Origin: Litorihabitans aurantiacus
GTDB taxonomy: Bacteria; Actinomycetota; Actinomycetes; Actinomycetales; Beutenbergiaceae
Assembly (NCBI RefSeq): GCF_030161595.1
Contig: NZ_BSUM01000001.1
Location: forward strand, 1,240,001 to 1,304,000
Direction: 5' to 3'
DNA length: 64,000 nt
Part shown: positions 38,023 through 46,901 of the stretch, piece by piece
Position numbering within the stretch: the first letter of the stretch is position 1
Layout of the letters: each line of letters starts with the position of its first letter
Program-made: the position numbers and the translations under genes
Notes under the pieces: generated by a model
The model's input: the letters and a program-made list of their open reading frames with translations, nothing else
Databases searched by the model: none
What the model was told of the DNA's origin: nothing

Positions 38023-39120
38023 TCAGTGCGGGTCGGGCGTGGCCCGCGCGACGTCGGCGACCTCCTCCTCGGGGCGGGGCGGCACGGTCTCGTCGGCCTC
38101 GAGGACCCGCAGGTCCGAGCCCGACGGCGGCCCCACCAGGTGCGGTAGCACCTCGCGCTCGAAGAGCTCGAGGCCCGAGGTGTCGTAGGCAACTTCGGGG
38201 AAGTAGAAGATGCCGTAGCCCATCCCGGCCTCGTTGACCTCGGTGAGGCGCTCGACGATCTGCTCCGGGGTCCCCGTCGCGAGCGAGTCGCGGTAGCCGG
38301 CGACGGCGTCGTCCGCCCGCTCGTCGCCGAGGTGCGGCAGGAGCCGCTCGCGCAGCACGCGCAGCCGTTCGTTCACCTCGCGCTCGTCGGTCCCGATCGC
38401 GACGTTGTAGTTGGCACTCCGGGTGATGGCCCCGAAGTCGGTGCCGACGTCGGCGCAGTGCTGCTCGAGGAGGCGCGACTTGTGCGTGAAGCCCTCGAGC
38501 GACCCGTCGAAGTTCGTGTGCGTCGCGTAGCGCGCCGCGATCCTCAGCGTGACCTTCTCGCCGCCACCCGCGACCCACAGCGGGATCCCGCCCTCCTGGA
38601 GCGGCAGCGGCCGCACGATCGCGCCGTCGACCTGGTAGTGCTCGCCGTCCAGCGTGGCCGTGCCCGTCTCCCAGGCCTGCTTCATGATCTGCACGCCCTC
38701 GCGCAGCATCGCGAGCCGCTCGCCCGCCCGCGGGAACCCGTAGCCGTACGCGCGCCACTCGTGCTCGTACCAGCCGGCGCCGATACCCATGTCGACGCGG
38801 CCGCCGCTCACGACGTCGATCGTCGCCGCCACCTTCGCCAGATAGGCCGGGTTCCGGTACGCCATGCACGTGCACATCTGCCCGAGACGCACGCGGTCGG
38901 TGATGGCCGCGAACGCCGCCATCAGCGTCCACGCCTCGTGCGTGGCCTCCTCGCTCGGGACGGGAGTGGTGTGGAAGTGGTCGTAGACCCAGACGCTCTC
39001 CCAGGGGCCGGCGTCGGCACGCCGCACGAGCGAGGCCATCGCCTCCCACTGCTGCGCGGGGTCGATGCCGACCAGGTCGAATCGCCAGCCCTGGGGAATG
39101 AACACGCCTGCCTTCATCAT
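38023..39120 (-). CDS. LLM-class F420/flavin-dependent oxidoreductase
   Basis: A 365-aa luciferase-like (beta/alpha)8 barrel enzyme. The N-terminal VFIPQGWRFDLVG, WVYDHFHT, TCMAYRNPAYLAKVAATIDVVSGGR (as blocks), and GIGAGWYEHEWRAYGY are typical of F420-dependent members in actinobacteria. The reaction is unknown. It starts at ATG 39120 immediately downstream of TAGGCT, so it is leaderless, and it is divergent from the DUF881 operon only 37 bp away. Confidence 0.88.
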   Translation of the reverse strand: MMKAGVFIPQGWRFDLVGIDPAQQWEAMASLVRRADAGPWESVWVYDHFHTTPVPSEEATHEAWTLMAAFAAITDRVRLGQMCTCMAYRNPAYLAKVAATIDVVSGGRVDMGIGAGWYEHEWRAYGYGFPRAGERLAMLREGVQIMKQAWETGTATLDGEHYQVDGAIVRPLPLQEGGIPLWVAGGGEKVTLRIAARYATHTNFDGSLEGFTHKSRLLEQHCADVGTDFGAITRSANYNVAIGTDEREVNERLRVLRERLLPHLGDERADDAVAGYRDSLATGTPEQIVERLTEVNEAGMGYGIFYFPEVAYDTSGLELFEREVLPHLVGPPSGSDLRVLEADETVPPRPEEEVADVARATPDPH

Positions 39121-39126
39121 GCGCCG

Positions 39127-39132
39127 AGCCTA
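39127..39132 (-). promoter_or_regulatory. -10 box TAGGCT, leaderless start of LLM gene
   Basis: The hexamer ends 6 nt before ATG 39120. It faces the divergent -10 at 39146-39151 across 13 bp. Confidence 0.5.
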
Positions 39133-39145
39133 CTGACGGCTCGAC

Positions 39146-39151
39146 TAGCCT
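39146..39151 (+). promoter_or_regulatory. -10 box TAGCCT, leaderless start of DUF881 operon
   Basis: TAGCCT ends 6 nt before GTG 39158. The two divergent -10 boxes are so close that the two promoters must overlap and probably compete. Confidence 0.5.
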
Positions 39152-39157
39152 GCGAGG

Positions 39158-40111
39158 GTGAGCGCCACCGGCGGGAGCAGCCACGGCTCCCCGAGCATCG
39201 ACCTCGTGCGTCGACCCGACGCCTCGATGACGCTGCTGCGCGAGGTCACGGAGACCCCGCTCGACCCGGCCTACGCCGAGGTGGCCGCCCGGCGCGGTCA
39301 CACCCACGCTCGCCGTAGCACCCGCGGTGCGGAGCGAGTGGCCGTGGGGGCGCTCGCCGTCGCCCTCGGTGCCGGCCTCGTCACCGCGATCACCGCGCTG
39401 CGCGCCCCGACGGATGTGCGCGACCGCGCCCGCGACCTGCTCGTGGGGCAGGTGCAGGAGCGCTCGTCGCTCCAGGACTCCCTCACCGCGCAGAACGCCG
39501 AGCTCGGCTTCGAGATCTCCGACCTCTCCTCGCGCGCCCTCGCCGGCAGCGATCCGGCCCTCGTCGAGGAGCTCGAGGTGCTCGCCGTCGTCTCCGGCAC
39601 CGCACCCGTGACCGGACCGGCCTACGCCATCACGCTCAGCGACTCGGCCCAGGCGACGCAGGAGCCGGGCGCCCACCCCGAGGAGCAGGTGGTCGCCGTC
39701 GACGTCCAGATCGTGGTCAACGCCCTGCGCGCCGGTGGCGCCGAGGCGATCACGGTCAACGGCACGCGCGTGAGCGGGTCCGGGGCGATCCGCGGGGCCG
39801 GCCAGGCCGTGCTGATCGACCTCGTCCCGGTGACCTCGCCCTACGAGGTCCTCGCGATCGGCGACGTCGAGCGGATCCGTCGCTCCGTCACCGGATCGAG
39901 CGCCGCCGCGCACCTGTCCGTGCTGCGCGACCGCTACCGCATCGGTGTCACGAGCGGCAGCCGCGAGGAGGTCACCATGCCGGCGGCCCGCACCAGCGCG
40001 CCCCGGTTCGCGGTCCCGGTCGGCCCGGCGGCCGACGACGACACCACCGACACCACCGACGGACCCGACGCGCCTCCGGCGCCCCCGGGAGCAGGGAGGA
40101 CGACCACGTGA
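39158..40111 (+). CDS. DUF881 membrane-anchored protein
   Basis: A 317-aa protein with one transmembrane helix (about 62-84, VAVGALAVALGAGLVTAITAL), then a short coiled coil (SSLQDSLTAQNAELGFEI) and the DUF881 domain (VVNALRAGGAEAITVNGTRV). DUF881 proteins occur in pairs around Sbp in actinobacteria, like Rv1823 and Rv1825, and are thought to belong to an envelope/division-associated complex. The C-terminal tail is Asp/Pro-rich. It is coupled to sbp by GTGA. Confidence 0.87.
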   Translation: MSATGGSSHGSPSIDLVRRPDASMTLLREVTETPLDPAYAEVAARRGHTHARRSTRGAERVAVGALAVALGAGLVTAITALRAPTDVRDRARDLLVGQVQERSSLQDSLTAQNAELGFEISDLSSRALAGSDPALVEELEVLAVVSGTAPVTGPAYAITLSDSAQATQEPGAHPEEQVVAVDVQIVVNALRAGGAEAITVNGTRVSGSGAIRGAGQAVLIDLVPVTSPYEVLAIGDVERIRRSVTGSSAAAHLSVLRDRYRIGVTSGSREEVTMPAARTSAPRFAVPVGPAADDDTTDTTDGPDAPPAPPGAGRTTT

Positions 40112-40440
40112 TCGCCGTCATCGGGCTGGCGCTCGGGATCCTCGTCGGGCTGCTGTTCTCGCCCGACGTCCCGCCGGCCTTCCAGCCGTACCTGCCGATC
40201 GCCGTGGTCGCGGCGCTCGACGCGCTCTTCGGCGGTGTCCGGGCCCAGCTCGAGGGCGTCTTCAACGACCGGGTCTTCATCACCTCGTTCCTGTCCAACG
40301 TGGTCGTCGCCGCGCTGCTCGTGTTCCTGGGGGACCAGCTGGGCGTCGGGTCCCAGCTCAGCACCGCCGTCGTCGTCGTGCTCGGCATCCGGATCTTCTC
40401 CAACGCCGCCTCGATCCGCCGCTCGTTGTTCAAGGCATGA
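40108..40440 (+). CDS. sbp: Small basic protein (Sbp, DUF1290)
   Basis: A 110-aa membrane protein with three hydrophobic helices and the family landmarks GILVGLLFSPDVPPAFQPYLPIAVVAALDALFGG (recognised in parts: FSPDVPPAFQPYLPIAVVA and ALDALFGGVRAQLEG). Sbp is encoded near ftsZ or with DUF881 genes in Gram-positives; its molecular role is unclear. It is sandwiched between two DUF881 genes with overlaps on both sides. Confidence 0.9.
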   Translation: MIAVIGLALGILVGLLFSPDVPPAFQPYLPIAVVAALDALFGGVRAQLEGVFNDRVFITSFLSNVVVAALLVFLGDQLGVGSQLSTAVVVVLGIRIFSNAASIRRSLFKA

Positions 40441-41267
40441 GCGTGGCGGAGCGACCCGGTCCCGACGGCGGCGAGACCCCCGCCGGCCCCGCGACCGCGG
40501 AGGACCCCGGGCGCGCCCACGGCGCCGTCCACCACCCCGCGCACGCCGGCCCGGGCGCCGCGGCCCACCGGCCGACGCGCTCGGGGTGGGGCACCCGCTC
40601 GCAGCTCCTGGTCGCGCTCCTGTGCGCGCTGCTCGGATTCGCGATCGTGGTGCAGGTCCGCCAGACCCGCAGCGACGAGCTCGCGCTCATGCGGCAGGAC
40701 GATCTCGTGCGGCTGCTCGACGAGATCACGCTGCGCAACGACCAGCTCGAGGCCGAGCAGGCTCAGCTGACGCTGGACCGCAACGAGCTGCGGACCGGTG
40801 CCGACGCGCAGGAGGTCGCCGAGCGCACCGCGCAGGTGCAGGGCATCCTCGCGGGAACCGTGGCCGTCGAGGGCCCGGGGATCGACCTCCTCGTCCGCGA
40901 GCAGGCGAGCACCGTCCCGTCCTCCGCGTGGGTCAACCTCGTCGAGGAGCTGCGCAACGCCGGCGCCGAGGCGATCGAGATCGACGGCGTGCGCGTGGGT
41001 GCGGCGACCTGGTTCGCCGACGCGGACGGCGGGGTCGTCGTCGACGGCGAACCACTCTCGAGCCCGGTGACGGTGCGCGCGATCGGCGACCCGCAGACCC
41101 TCGAGGTCGCGCTCCAGATCCCGGGCGGCGCGCTCGCGACGCTGCGGTCCAACGACGCCCTCACGACGCTGGAGGGCCGCGACCGGGTCGAGATCCTCGC
41201 CGTCCGCGACCTCGTCACGCCCGATCGGGCCTCGCGCGCACCGGACGGCGCAGAAGGTTCGGGATAG
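40437..41267 (+). CDS. DUF881 protein (second copy)
   Basis: A 276-aa relative of the first DUF881 protein. The N-terminal 50 residues are disordered and Pro/His/Ala-rich. Then come one transmembrane helix (SQLLVALLCALLGFAIVVQV), a coiled coil (LLDEITLRNDQLEAEQAQL) and the DUF881 domain (NLVEELRNAGAEAIEIDGVR). It corresponds to the Rv1825 position. ATG 40437 lies in an ATGA overlap with sbp. Confidence 0.88.
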   Translation: MSVAERPGPDGGETPAGPATAEDPGRAHGAVHHPAHAGPGAAAHRPTRSGWGTRSQLLVALLCALLGFAIVVQVRQTRSDELALMRQDDLVRLLDEITLRNDQLEAEQAQLTLDRNELRTGADAQEVAERTAQVQGILAGTVAVEGPGIDLLVREQASTVPSSAWVNLVEELRNAGAEAIEIDGVRVGAATWFADADGGVVVDGEPLSSPVTVRAIGDPQTLEVALQIPGGALATLRSNDALTTLEGRDRVEILAVRDLVTPDRASRAPDGAEGSG

Positions 41268-41328
41268 GGTGGCGCTGCGCCCCGCGAGGGGCGAGGAGGA
41301 CCTGCGAGCACGCCGAAGGAGTCAACCG

Positions 41329-41805
41329 ATGACTGGGTACGACGGGACCGACCAGGGCCACACGCCCGGTGCGGTCGACGGTCCGACGACGGCGCACCTC
41401 GAGGCCGTCTCCGACGGCGACCGGCTGCCCCAGGGTGGCGACGGCGGCACCCCGGTCCAGGCGGCCGCCGCGATCGACGCGCTCCCGCCGGACAGCGCCC
41501 TCCTGGTCGTCCAGCACGGCCCCAACACCGGCGCCCGCTTCCTGCTCGACGCCGACGTGACCTCCGCGGGCCGCGACACGCGCTCGGAGATCTTCCTCGA
41601 CGACGTGACCGTCTCCCGCCGCCACGCGGAGTTCCGCCGCGTGGGCGACGGGTTCGAGGTCCGCGACGTCGGATCCCTGAACGGCACGTACGTCAACCGG
41701 GAGCGGATCGAGGGCGCCGCCCTCCGCAGCGGCGACGAGGTCCAGATCGGCAAGTTCCGCCTGACCTTCCACCCGAGCCCCCACCGGGCGCCGGAGGGTC
41801 GGTGA
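41329..41805 (+). CDS. garA: FHA-domain protein (GarA/OdhI-like)
   Basis: A 158-aa protein with a disordered N-terminus and a C-terminal forkhead-associated domain (AGRDTRSEIFLDDVTVSRRHAEF in parts: AGRDTRSEIFLDD, VSRRHAEFRR, DVGSLNGTYVNRE). The gene order DUF881-sbp-DUF881-GarA-MerR-DUF151-FtsR matches mycobacteria, where GarA regulates 2-oxoglutarate metabolism. The N-terminal ETTS phosphorylation motif of GarA/OdhI is not found; only PTTAHLE is present. The symbol therefore rests on position and FHA domain. ATG 41329 is chosen; a longer frame runs to 41269. Confidence 0.8.
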   Translation: MTGYDGTDQGHTPGAVDGPTTAHLEAVSDGDRLPQGGDGGTPVQAAAAIDALPPDSALLVVQHGPNTGARFLLDADVTSAGRDTRSEIFLDDVTVSRRHAEFRRVGDGFEVRDVGSLNGTYVNRERIEGAALRSGDEVQIGKFRLTFHPSPHRAPEGR

Positions 41806-42586
41806 GCCCCGCCCCGCGCGAGGCGGACACCCCGCGCGCGCCGGGGCAGGAGGAGCAGGCGGGCCAGCGGCCCGCTCTGACGTCGCTCGCGCACGAGCCG
41901 TGGCCGCGTGGCGCGTCGCGCAAGGCGACCATGAACATCGGCGCCGTGCTCGCCGTCCTCAAGCGCGAGTTCCCCGCGGTCAGCCACTCCAAGATCCGCT
42001 TCCTCGAGGAGCAGGGACTGGTCACGCCCCAGCGGACCCCGGCGGGGTACCGGGTCTTCTCCGAGGCCGATGTCGAGCGGCTGCGGTTCGCCCTCGCCGC
42101 GCAGCGCGACTCCTTCCTCCCGCTCCGGGTCATCCGCGAGCGGCTCGCGGCGCTCGACGCCGGGCTCGGTGACGACGTCCCCCTGCCCGCGCAGCCCGCG
42201 GCGGCCGGCGGCGGTCGGATGCTCCCGGACGAGCTGGCGACCCTGGCCGGCGCGAGCCCCGAGCAGGTGGCCGAGCTCGACCGCGCGGGCCTCATCTCGA
42301 CCGACGCCGGGGGCCGCTACCCGGCCTCGAGCCTCACGGTCGTCCAGCTGGCCTCCGAGCTCGCGGTCCACGGCCTCGACACGCGTCACCTGCGTCTGAT
42401 GCGCAGCGCCGCCGACCGTCAGGTCGACGTCGTCGCGCAGCTGACCTCCCGCTGCGCGGCCGTCCGAACACGCCGCAGGACGCGCGGAGCCGGGAGCGGG
42501 CCGTCCAGGCCGGCACCGAGCTGTCGACGCTGCTCTCCCGTCTGCACGGCGCCCTGGTGACCTCCGGGGTCGAACGGCTCTTCTGA
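41802..42586 (+). CDS. MerR-family regulator (Rv1828-like), C-terminal frameshift
   Basis: A MerR regulator with wHTH NIGAVLAVLKREFPAVSHSK, then KIRFLEEQGLVTPQRTPAGYRVFSEADVERL (in parts). It corresponds to Rv1828. The C-terminus breaks after VVAQLTS. Adding one C to the CCC at 42448-42450 gives QLTSPLRGRPNTPQDARSRE and an end at 42586, about 261 aa, with the stop overlapping the next ATG. GTG 41802 overlaps garA by four bases. The DNA target is unknown. Confidence 0.85.
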
Positions 42587-43098
42587 TGCGCCGGATGACG
42601 GTGCGCACGGTGGACGTCCACGCGGACGTCGGCGAGGTGGTCCTCGCGCTGGTCGACGACGTCGACGGCACGGTCCTGCCGGTGACCATCGGTCCGCGCG
42701 AGGGAGCGGCGATCGCCTCCGCGCTCGCGGGGATCGCGCCGCCGCGTCCGCTCACCCACGACCTGTTGCTGACCCTCGTGCGCGCCGCCGGAGGCGAGGT
42801 CGCACACGTGGAGATCGTGGCGCTGCGGCACGGCGTCTTCTTCGCCGAGGTCGTCCTCGACGACGGCGCCCGCGTCGACTCCCGGGCCTCCGACGCCGTC
42901 GCGATCGCGCTGCGCGCCGACGTGGCCGTGCTGTGCGCGCCGGACGTCCTCGCGGCGGCGGGGGAGAGGCCCCTGGACCACGGCGGACACCAGGGTTCGT
43001 CGGCCTCGACGGGGGCTCCGGGGGAGTCGGAGCTGGCGGAGTTCCGAGCGTTCCTCGACCGGGTCGAGCCCGAGGACTTCGGCGACGCCGACTCCTGA
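42586..43098 (+). CDS. Bifunctional nuclease family protein (DUF151)
   Basis: A 170-aa DUF151 protein. The core shows VLPVTIGPREGAAIASAL, RPLTHDLLLTLV, VEIVALRHGVFFAEVVLDDG and SRASDAVAIALRADV. Plant and bacterial members have been described as nucleases, but the role in actinobacteria is unknown. It lies between the two MerR genes as in mycobacteria (Rv1829). The C-terminal 40 residues are poorly conserved. Confidence 0.88.
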   Translation: MRRMTVRTVDVHADVGEVVLALVDDVDGTVLPVTIGPREGAAIASALAGIAPPRPLTHDLLLTLVRAAGGEVAHVEIVALRHGVFFAEVVLDDGARVDSRASDAVAIALRADVAVLCAPDVLAAAGERPLDHGGHQGSSASTGAPGESELAEFRAFLDRVEPEDFGDADS

Positions 43099-43200
43099 GG
43101 ACCGCGCCGCCAGCCGCCCCGGTCTGACCCTCGACCAGAGGTTGAGACACGCCGCGGCGCACCGCACGAAGACGCGTTCGGCGTGTCGCGCCGGACGTCG

Positions 43201-43229
43201 TTGACGCACCCCGGCGCCGTCCCTAGGTT
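43201..43229 (+). promoter_or_regulatory. Housekeeping promoter for ftsR (TTGACG N17 TAGGTT)
   Basis: TTGACG at 43201-43206 and TAGGTT at 43224-43229 are 17 bp apart, which is textbook sigma-70-type spacing. The start would lie about 60-70 nt before ftsR, giving a normal leader with GGGAGG. Confidence 0.65.
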
Positions 43230-43305
43230 GGCGGGTGGAAGCTCTCCACGACGTGCGAGGGCGATACGATGAGGCGTCACGGTCGGTGACCGGGAGGAGA
43301 TGCGG

Positions 43306-43890
43306 GTGTCCAGCAGCGAGGCAGGTGCGGCCCCGGCCACCCACCAGATCAGCCAGGGTCTCCTCTTCGGTGAGGAGCTCCCGGACCTCGACCAGAACAC
43401 CGGGTACCGCGGCCAGATCGCGTGCCGCGCCGCCGGGATCACCTACCGCCAGCTCGACTACTGGGCCCGTACCGGTCTCGTCGAGCCGAGCGTCCGTGCC
43501 GCCACCGGCTCCGGCACCCAGCGCCTGTACTCCTTCCGCGACGTCCTGATGCTGAAGGTGGTCAAGCGTCTGCTCGACACCGGTGTCTCGCTCCAGCAGA
43601 TCCGGCAGGCGGTCGAGCACCTGCGCGAGCGCGGCGTCGAGGACCTGGCGCAGATCACCCTGATGAGTGACGGCGCCTCGGTGTACGAGTGCACGTCGGC
43701 CGACGAGGTCTTCGACCTGGTGCAGGGTGGCCAGGGTGTGTTCGGGATCGCCGTCGGTCGCGTGTGGCGCGAGGTCGAGGCCACGATCGTCACCTTCCCC
43801 GTCGAGTCGACCGAGGAGTCGCTCGCCGCGGCGCCGCACCCGGGTGACGAGCTGGCCCGTCGTCGGGCCGCGAAGGCCCAGGCCGGCTGA
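43306..43890 (+). CDS. ftsR: MerR-family regulator FtsR-like
   Basis: A 194-aa MerR regulator. The HTH segment is CRAAGITYRQLDYWARTGLVEPS and then RLYSFRDVLMLKVVKRLLDTG, with an effector part ending in VGRVWREVEATIVTFP. It corresponds to Rv1830 and the corynebacterial FtsR, an activator of ftsZ. GTG 43306 is preferred because GGGAGG then sits 8 nt upstream; ATG 43300 is only 2 nt from that site. Its own promoter at 43201-43229 separates it from the DUF151 operon. Confidence 0.85.
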   Translation: MSSSEAGAAPATHQISQGLLFGEELPDLDQNTGYRGQIACRAAGITYRQLDYWARTGLVEPSVRAATGSGTQRLYSFRDVLMLKVVKRLLDTGVSLQQIRQAVEHLRERGVEDLAQITLMSDGASVYECTSADEVFDLVQGGQGVFGIAVGRVWREVEATIVTFPVESTEESLAAAPHPGDELARRRAAKAQAG

Positions 43891-43910
43891 CGCCGTACCT
43901 CATCGCTCTC

Positions 43911-43937
43911 GAGCCCGTCGCCCCGTGCGGCGGGCTC
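43911..43937. terminator. Hairpin terminator between ftsR and DUF1697 gene
   Basis: GAGCCCGTCG, loop CCCCGTG, CGGCGGGCTC: a 10-bp stem with one G-T pair, about 20 bp after the ftsR stop. It probably ends transcription from either side. Confidence 0.6.
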
Positions 43938-43977
43938 GATGCGTTCCACGGCCAGACGGTTCAGGCGGCGAGACGGT

Positions 43978-44510
43978 TCAGGCGGTCAGGCGCACCATCG
44001 TGCGGAGGTTCCGCGTCGTCACGACGTGACCGCGTGAACGGCGAGCGAGCTCCTCGGCGACCGGCGTCGTCAGACTCGCTCCGCGGGGGCACCACCAGTA
44101 GACCGCGCCCTCGCCGCCGGCCACCTGCTCCTCCGACCCGTCACCCGCCGGAGCGACCAGCTGCCGCGTCAGCGCGCTCGCGTCACCCGCATCGGCGGTG
44201 AGCACGACGTAGCAGTGGTGCGTGGGGGAGTCGCCGGGGAAGGGGACGCCCGGACGATCCCGGTCAGGTCGTCGAGGGTCCGCACGACGACGGGTACCTC
44301 GCGCTCGTAGCGCCGGTGCAGAGCGTCCTGCGCGGCACCACGCACCTCGGTCTCCGACCGGTCCGAACCCACGACGGCGTTGCCGCTCGCGAGCACCGTG
44401 CGCACGTCCGTGAAGCCGGCGTCCTCGAGCGTCGAGCGGAGGTCCGCCGACCTGACCGTCACACCGCCGACGTTCACGCCCCGCAGCAGCAGGACGAATC
44501 GCCGGGCCAC
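43978..44510 (-). CDS. DUF1697 protein, frameshifted
   Basis: A DUF1697 protein of about 177 aa after repair. The N-terminus RFVLLLRGVNVGG is diagnostic, followed by VLASGNAVV and a C-terminal RTMVRLTA. It breaks after TGIVRAS. Adding one G to the G4 run at 44242-44245 on + continues as ASPFPGDSPTHHCYVVLTAD. The function is unknown. It follows the hydrolase gene by five bases on the same strand and is probably co-transcribed. Confidence 0.82.
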
Positions 44511-44514
44511 GTCG

Positions 44515-45258
44515 TCACGCGCCCGGTGTCGCGGGGTGGGTGACGCCGTCGACGATCTCGAGGAGGACCCGCCCGAGGTCCACCGGCCGCGTGAGCTGCG
44601 GCCAGTGCCCGGTGGGCAGGTCGACCCAGGTCACGTCGCGCATCGGTGGGATCTCGCGGACGTAGGAGTGCCAGGGGTGGGCCGGGTCGAGCATGACCTG
44701 GAGGTCGGCGGAGGCGAACTCGCACGCGACGACGGTCACGGGCACGTCGTAGCGGCGCGGATCGGTCAGGACCTGCGGATCGTTCGCGACGTGCGCCGGC
44801 ACGGGGACGGCCACCTCCCGGAACCGGTCGCGGAGCTCGGGCGTGAGATCGACGAGGTCGTCGTCGTCGAACACGTCCCAGGCGGGCAGCGGGATGACAC
44901 CGTCCACCACCGGGAGGTCGGCGTTGACCACCTCGCCGTCCGCCAGCGGCATCGCGTCGACGTAGACGGCGCGCACGACGGCGGCGGGCCGGGCGTCCAC
45001 CGCTGCGTGCACGACGGCGGCCCCGCCCGAGTGGCCCACCAGGACCACCCCACCGTCACCGGCGGTGACCTCGTCGACGAGGGCGACGACGGCCGCCACC
45101 TGGTCGCGCAGGGTCACCTCGGCACGGCGGTCGTTCGCCGCCTCCGCGCCGGGCAGCGTCACGGGGTGGACACGGTGGCCCGCGGCCACCAGCGCGGGCG
45201 TCACCGCGTCCCACGACGACGCGTCGAGCCAGAACCCGGGGATGAGGATGACGTCCAT
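44515..45258 (-). CDS. Alpha/beta hydrolase
   Basis: A 247-aa hydrolase with N-terminal VILIPGFWLDASSWD, nucleophile elbow VGHSGGAAVVHAAV, and the His in LPTGHWPQ. It resembles RsbQ/EstC-like soluble hydrolases; the substrate is unknown. ATG 45258 directly follows TACCCT (6 nt), so it is leaderless. It is divergent from the S66 peptidase gene with 84 bp between starts. Confidence 0.83.
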   Translation of the reverse strand: MDVILIPGFWLDASSWDAVTPALVAAGHRVHPVTLPGAEAANDRRAEVTLRDQVAAVVALVDEVTAGDGGVVLVGHSGGAAVVHAAVDARPAAVVRAVYVDAMPLADGEVVNADLPVVDGVIPLPAWDVFDDDDLVDLTPELRDRFREVAVPVPAHVANDPQVLTDPRRYDVPVTVVACEFASADLQVMLDPAHPWHSYVREIPPMRDVTWVDLPTGHWPQLTRPVDLGRVLLEIVDGVTHPATPGA

Positions 45259-45264
45259 CGCGCC

Positions 45265-45270
45265 AGGGTA
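45265..45270 (-). promoter_or_regulatory. -10 box TACCCT, leaderless start
   Basis: Ends 6 nt before the hydrolase ATG on the minus strand. Confidence 0.5.
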
Positions 45271-45330
45271 GGGCGGGGCACCGACATCGTGGAAGGTTCC
45301 CCGGTCCGACGTCACGATCGCGCACGCCGC

Positions 45331-45336
45331 TAGGCT
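45331..45336 (+). promoter_or_regulatory. -10 box TAGGCT, leaderless start
   Basis: Ends 6 nt before ATG 45343 of the S66 peptidase gene. Confidence 0.5.
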
Positions 45337-45342
45337 CACCCG

Positions 45343-46443
45343 ATGCTGGCACCCACCACCACCGCGGCCGCCGCCCCTGCGCCCGATCTCCGACAACCGC
45401 CAAAGGCGAGCCCGGGGGACCGCGTGGCCGTTCTCTCGCCGTCGTTCGCCGCGCCGGGGTTCGCGCCGGCGGTGCACGAGCAGGCGATGCGCCGCCTGGA
45501 GGAGGCGACGGGTCTGGTTCCGGTCGAGTACCCGACCACGCGACAGGTGGGGGCGGACCCGCGGGCGCGGGCGCACGACCTCGAGGCGGCGTTCACCGAT
45601 CTGAGCATCCGGGCGGTCCTCGCCTCCGTCGGCGGGGACGACCAGATCACGGTGACGCCCCACCTCGACCCGGCCGTCGTGCGCGCCGACCCGAAGCCGT
45701 TCCTCGGCTACAGCGACAACACCCACCTGCTGCACTGGCTCGCGGGCCCGGGCGTCGCCGGGTTCTACGGCGGCTCGACGCAGGTGCACCGCGGACCGGG
45801 GCCGGGGCTCGACGACGTCCACGTCCGCTCGCTCCGGGCGGCCCTGATCGAGGGCGGTGCGCTGGAGCTGACCGACCCGGGGGAGTCGGAGGACCTCGTT
45901 CACGACTGGCTGGACCCGCGGGCGCTGACCGAGCACGGCGACCGGGAGCCGACGGCGCCCTGGTCGTGGCACGGCCCGGAGACCGCCGTGAGCGGACCGA
46001 CGTGGGGCGGGTGCCTCGAGGTGGTCGAGCAGGTGCTGGCCGCCGGGCGGATGGGGCGCCCGCCGTCGTCGTTGCGCGGCCACGTCCTGCTGCTCGAGAC
46101 CTCGGAGGAGCTGCCCGACGCCGGTGCGGTCAGCCGGATGCTGCGCAACCTGGGGGAGCGGGGCATCCTGGGCGAGATCGCGGGCGTCCTGGCGGCCAGG
46201 CCGCCGGTCAGCTCGTTCGAGGACAGGCCGGACCCGGCCGAGCGGGAGCGCCGCCGTGAGGCTCAGCGCGAGGCGATCGTCGACGTCGTGACGCGGTACA
46301 ACCCCGGTGCGGTGGTGTGCGTCGGGGTCCCGTTCGGACACACGCGCCCGCAGTGGATCGTGCCCTACGGGGGCACCGTCACGCTCGACGGCGTCACGCG
46401 GCGCGTGAGCGCCGACTACGGACCGGCGGCAGCAGCGTCGTGA
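45343..46443 (+). CDS. S66-family serine peptidase (LD-carboxypeptidase/MccF-like)
   Basis: A 366-aa peptidase of family S66, whose members cut L,D-bonds in murein peptides or inactivate microcin C (MccF). The nucleophile Ser is in FLGYSDNTHLLHWL near residue 126; the partner Glu-His pair lies in LLLETSEELPD and VGVPFGHTRPQWIVPYG. The N-terminal 20 residues are Ala/Thr-rich, but no signal peptide is convincing, so a cytoplasmic MccF-like role is more likely than periplasmic LD-carboxypeptidase. Confidence 0.87.
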   Translation: MLAPTTTAAAAPAPDLRQPPKASPGDRVAVLSPSFAAPGFAPAVHEQAMRRLEEATGLVPVEYPTTRQVGADPRARAHDLEAAFTDLSIRAVLASVGGDDQITVTPHLDPAVVRADPKPFLGYSDNTHLLHWLAGPGVAGFYGGSTQVHRGPGPGLDDVHVRSLRAALIEGGALELTDPGESEDLVHDWLDPRALTEHGDREPTAPWSWHGPETAVSGPTWGGCLEVVEQVLAAGRMGRPPSSLRGHVLLLETSEELPDAGAVSRMLRNLGERGILGEIAGVLAARPPVSSFEDRPDPAERERRREAQREAIVDVVTRYNPGAVVCVGVPFGHTRPQWIVPYGGTVTLDGVTRRVSADYGPAAAAS

Positions 46444-46467
46444 GGGCGGGTGGCCACCGGCCTCGGC

Positions 46468-46827
<360 letters not shown>

Positions 46828-46873
46828 CGGTCCATCATCACGCCCGGAGACGGACCCCGGTGTCCCGGTCACG

Positions 46874-46900
46874 GCACGGGGGTGCTCTCGACCCCCGTGC
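46874..46900. terminator. Hairpin terminator of the ABC transporter operon
   Basis: GCACGGGGGT, loop GCTCTCG, ACCCCCGTGC: a perfect 10-bp stem located 2 bp after the stop of the last permease gene (minus strand). Confidence 0.7.
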
Positions 46901-46901
46901 C

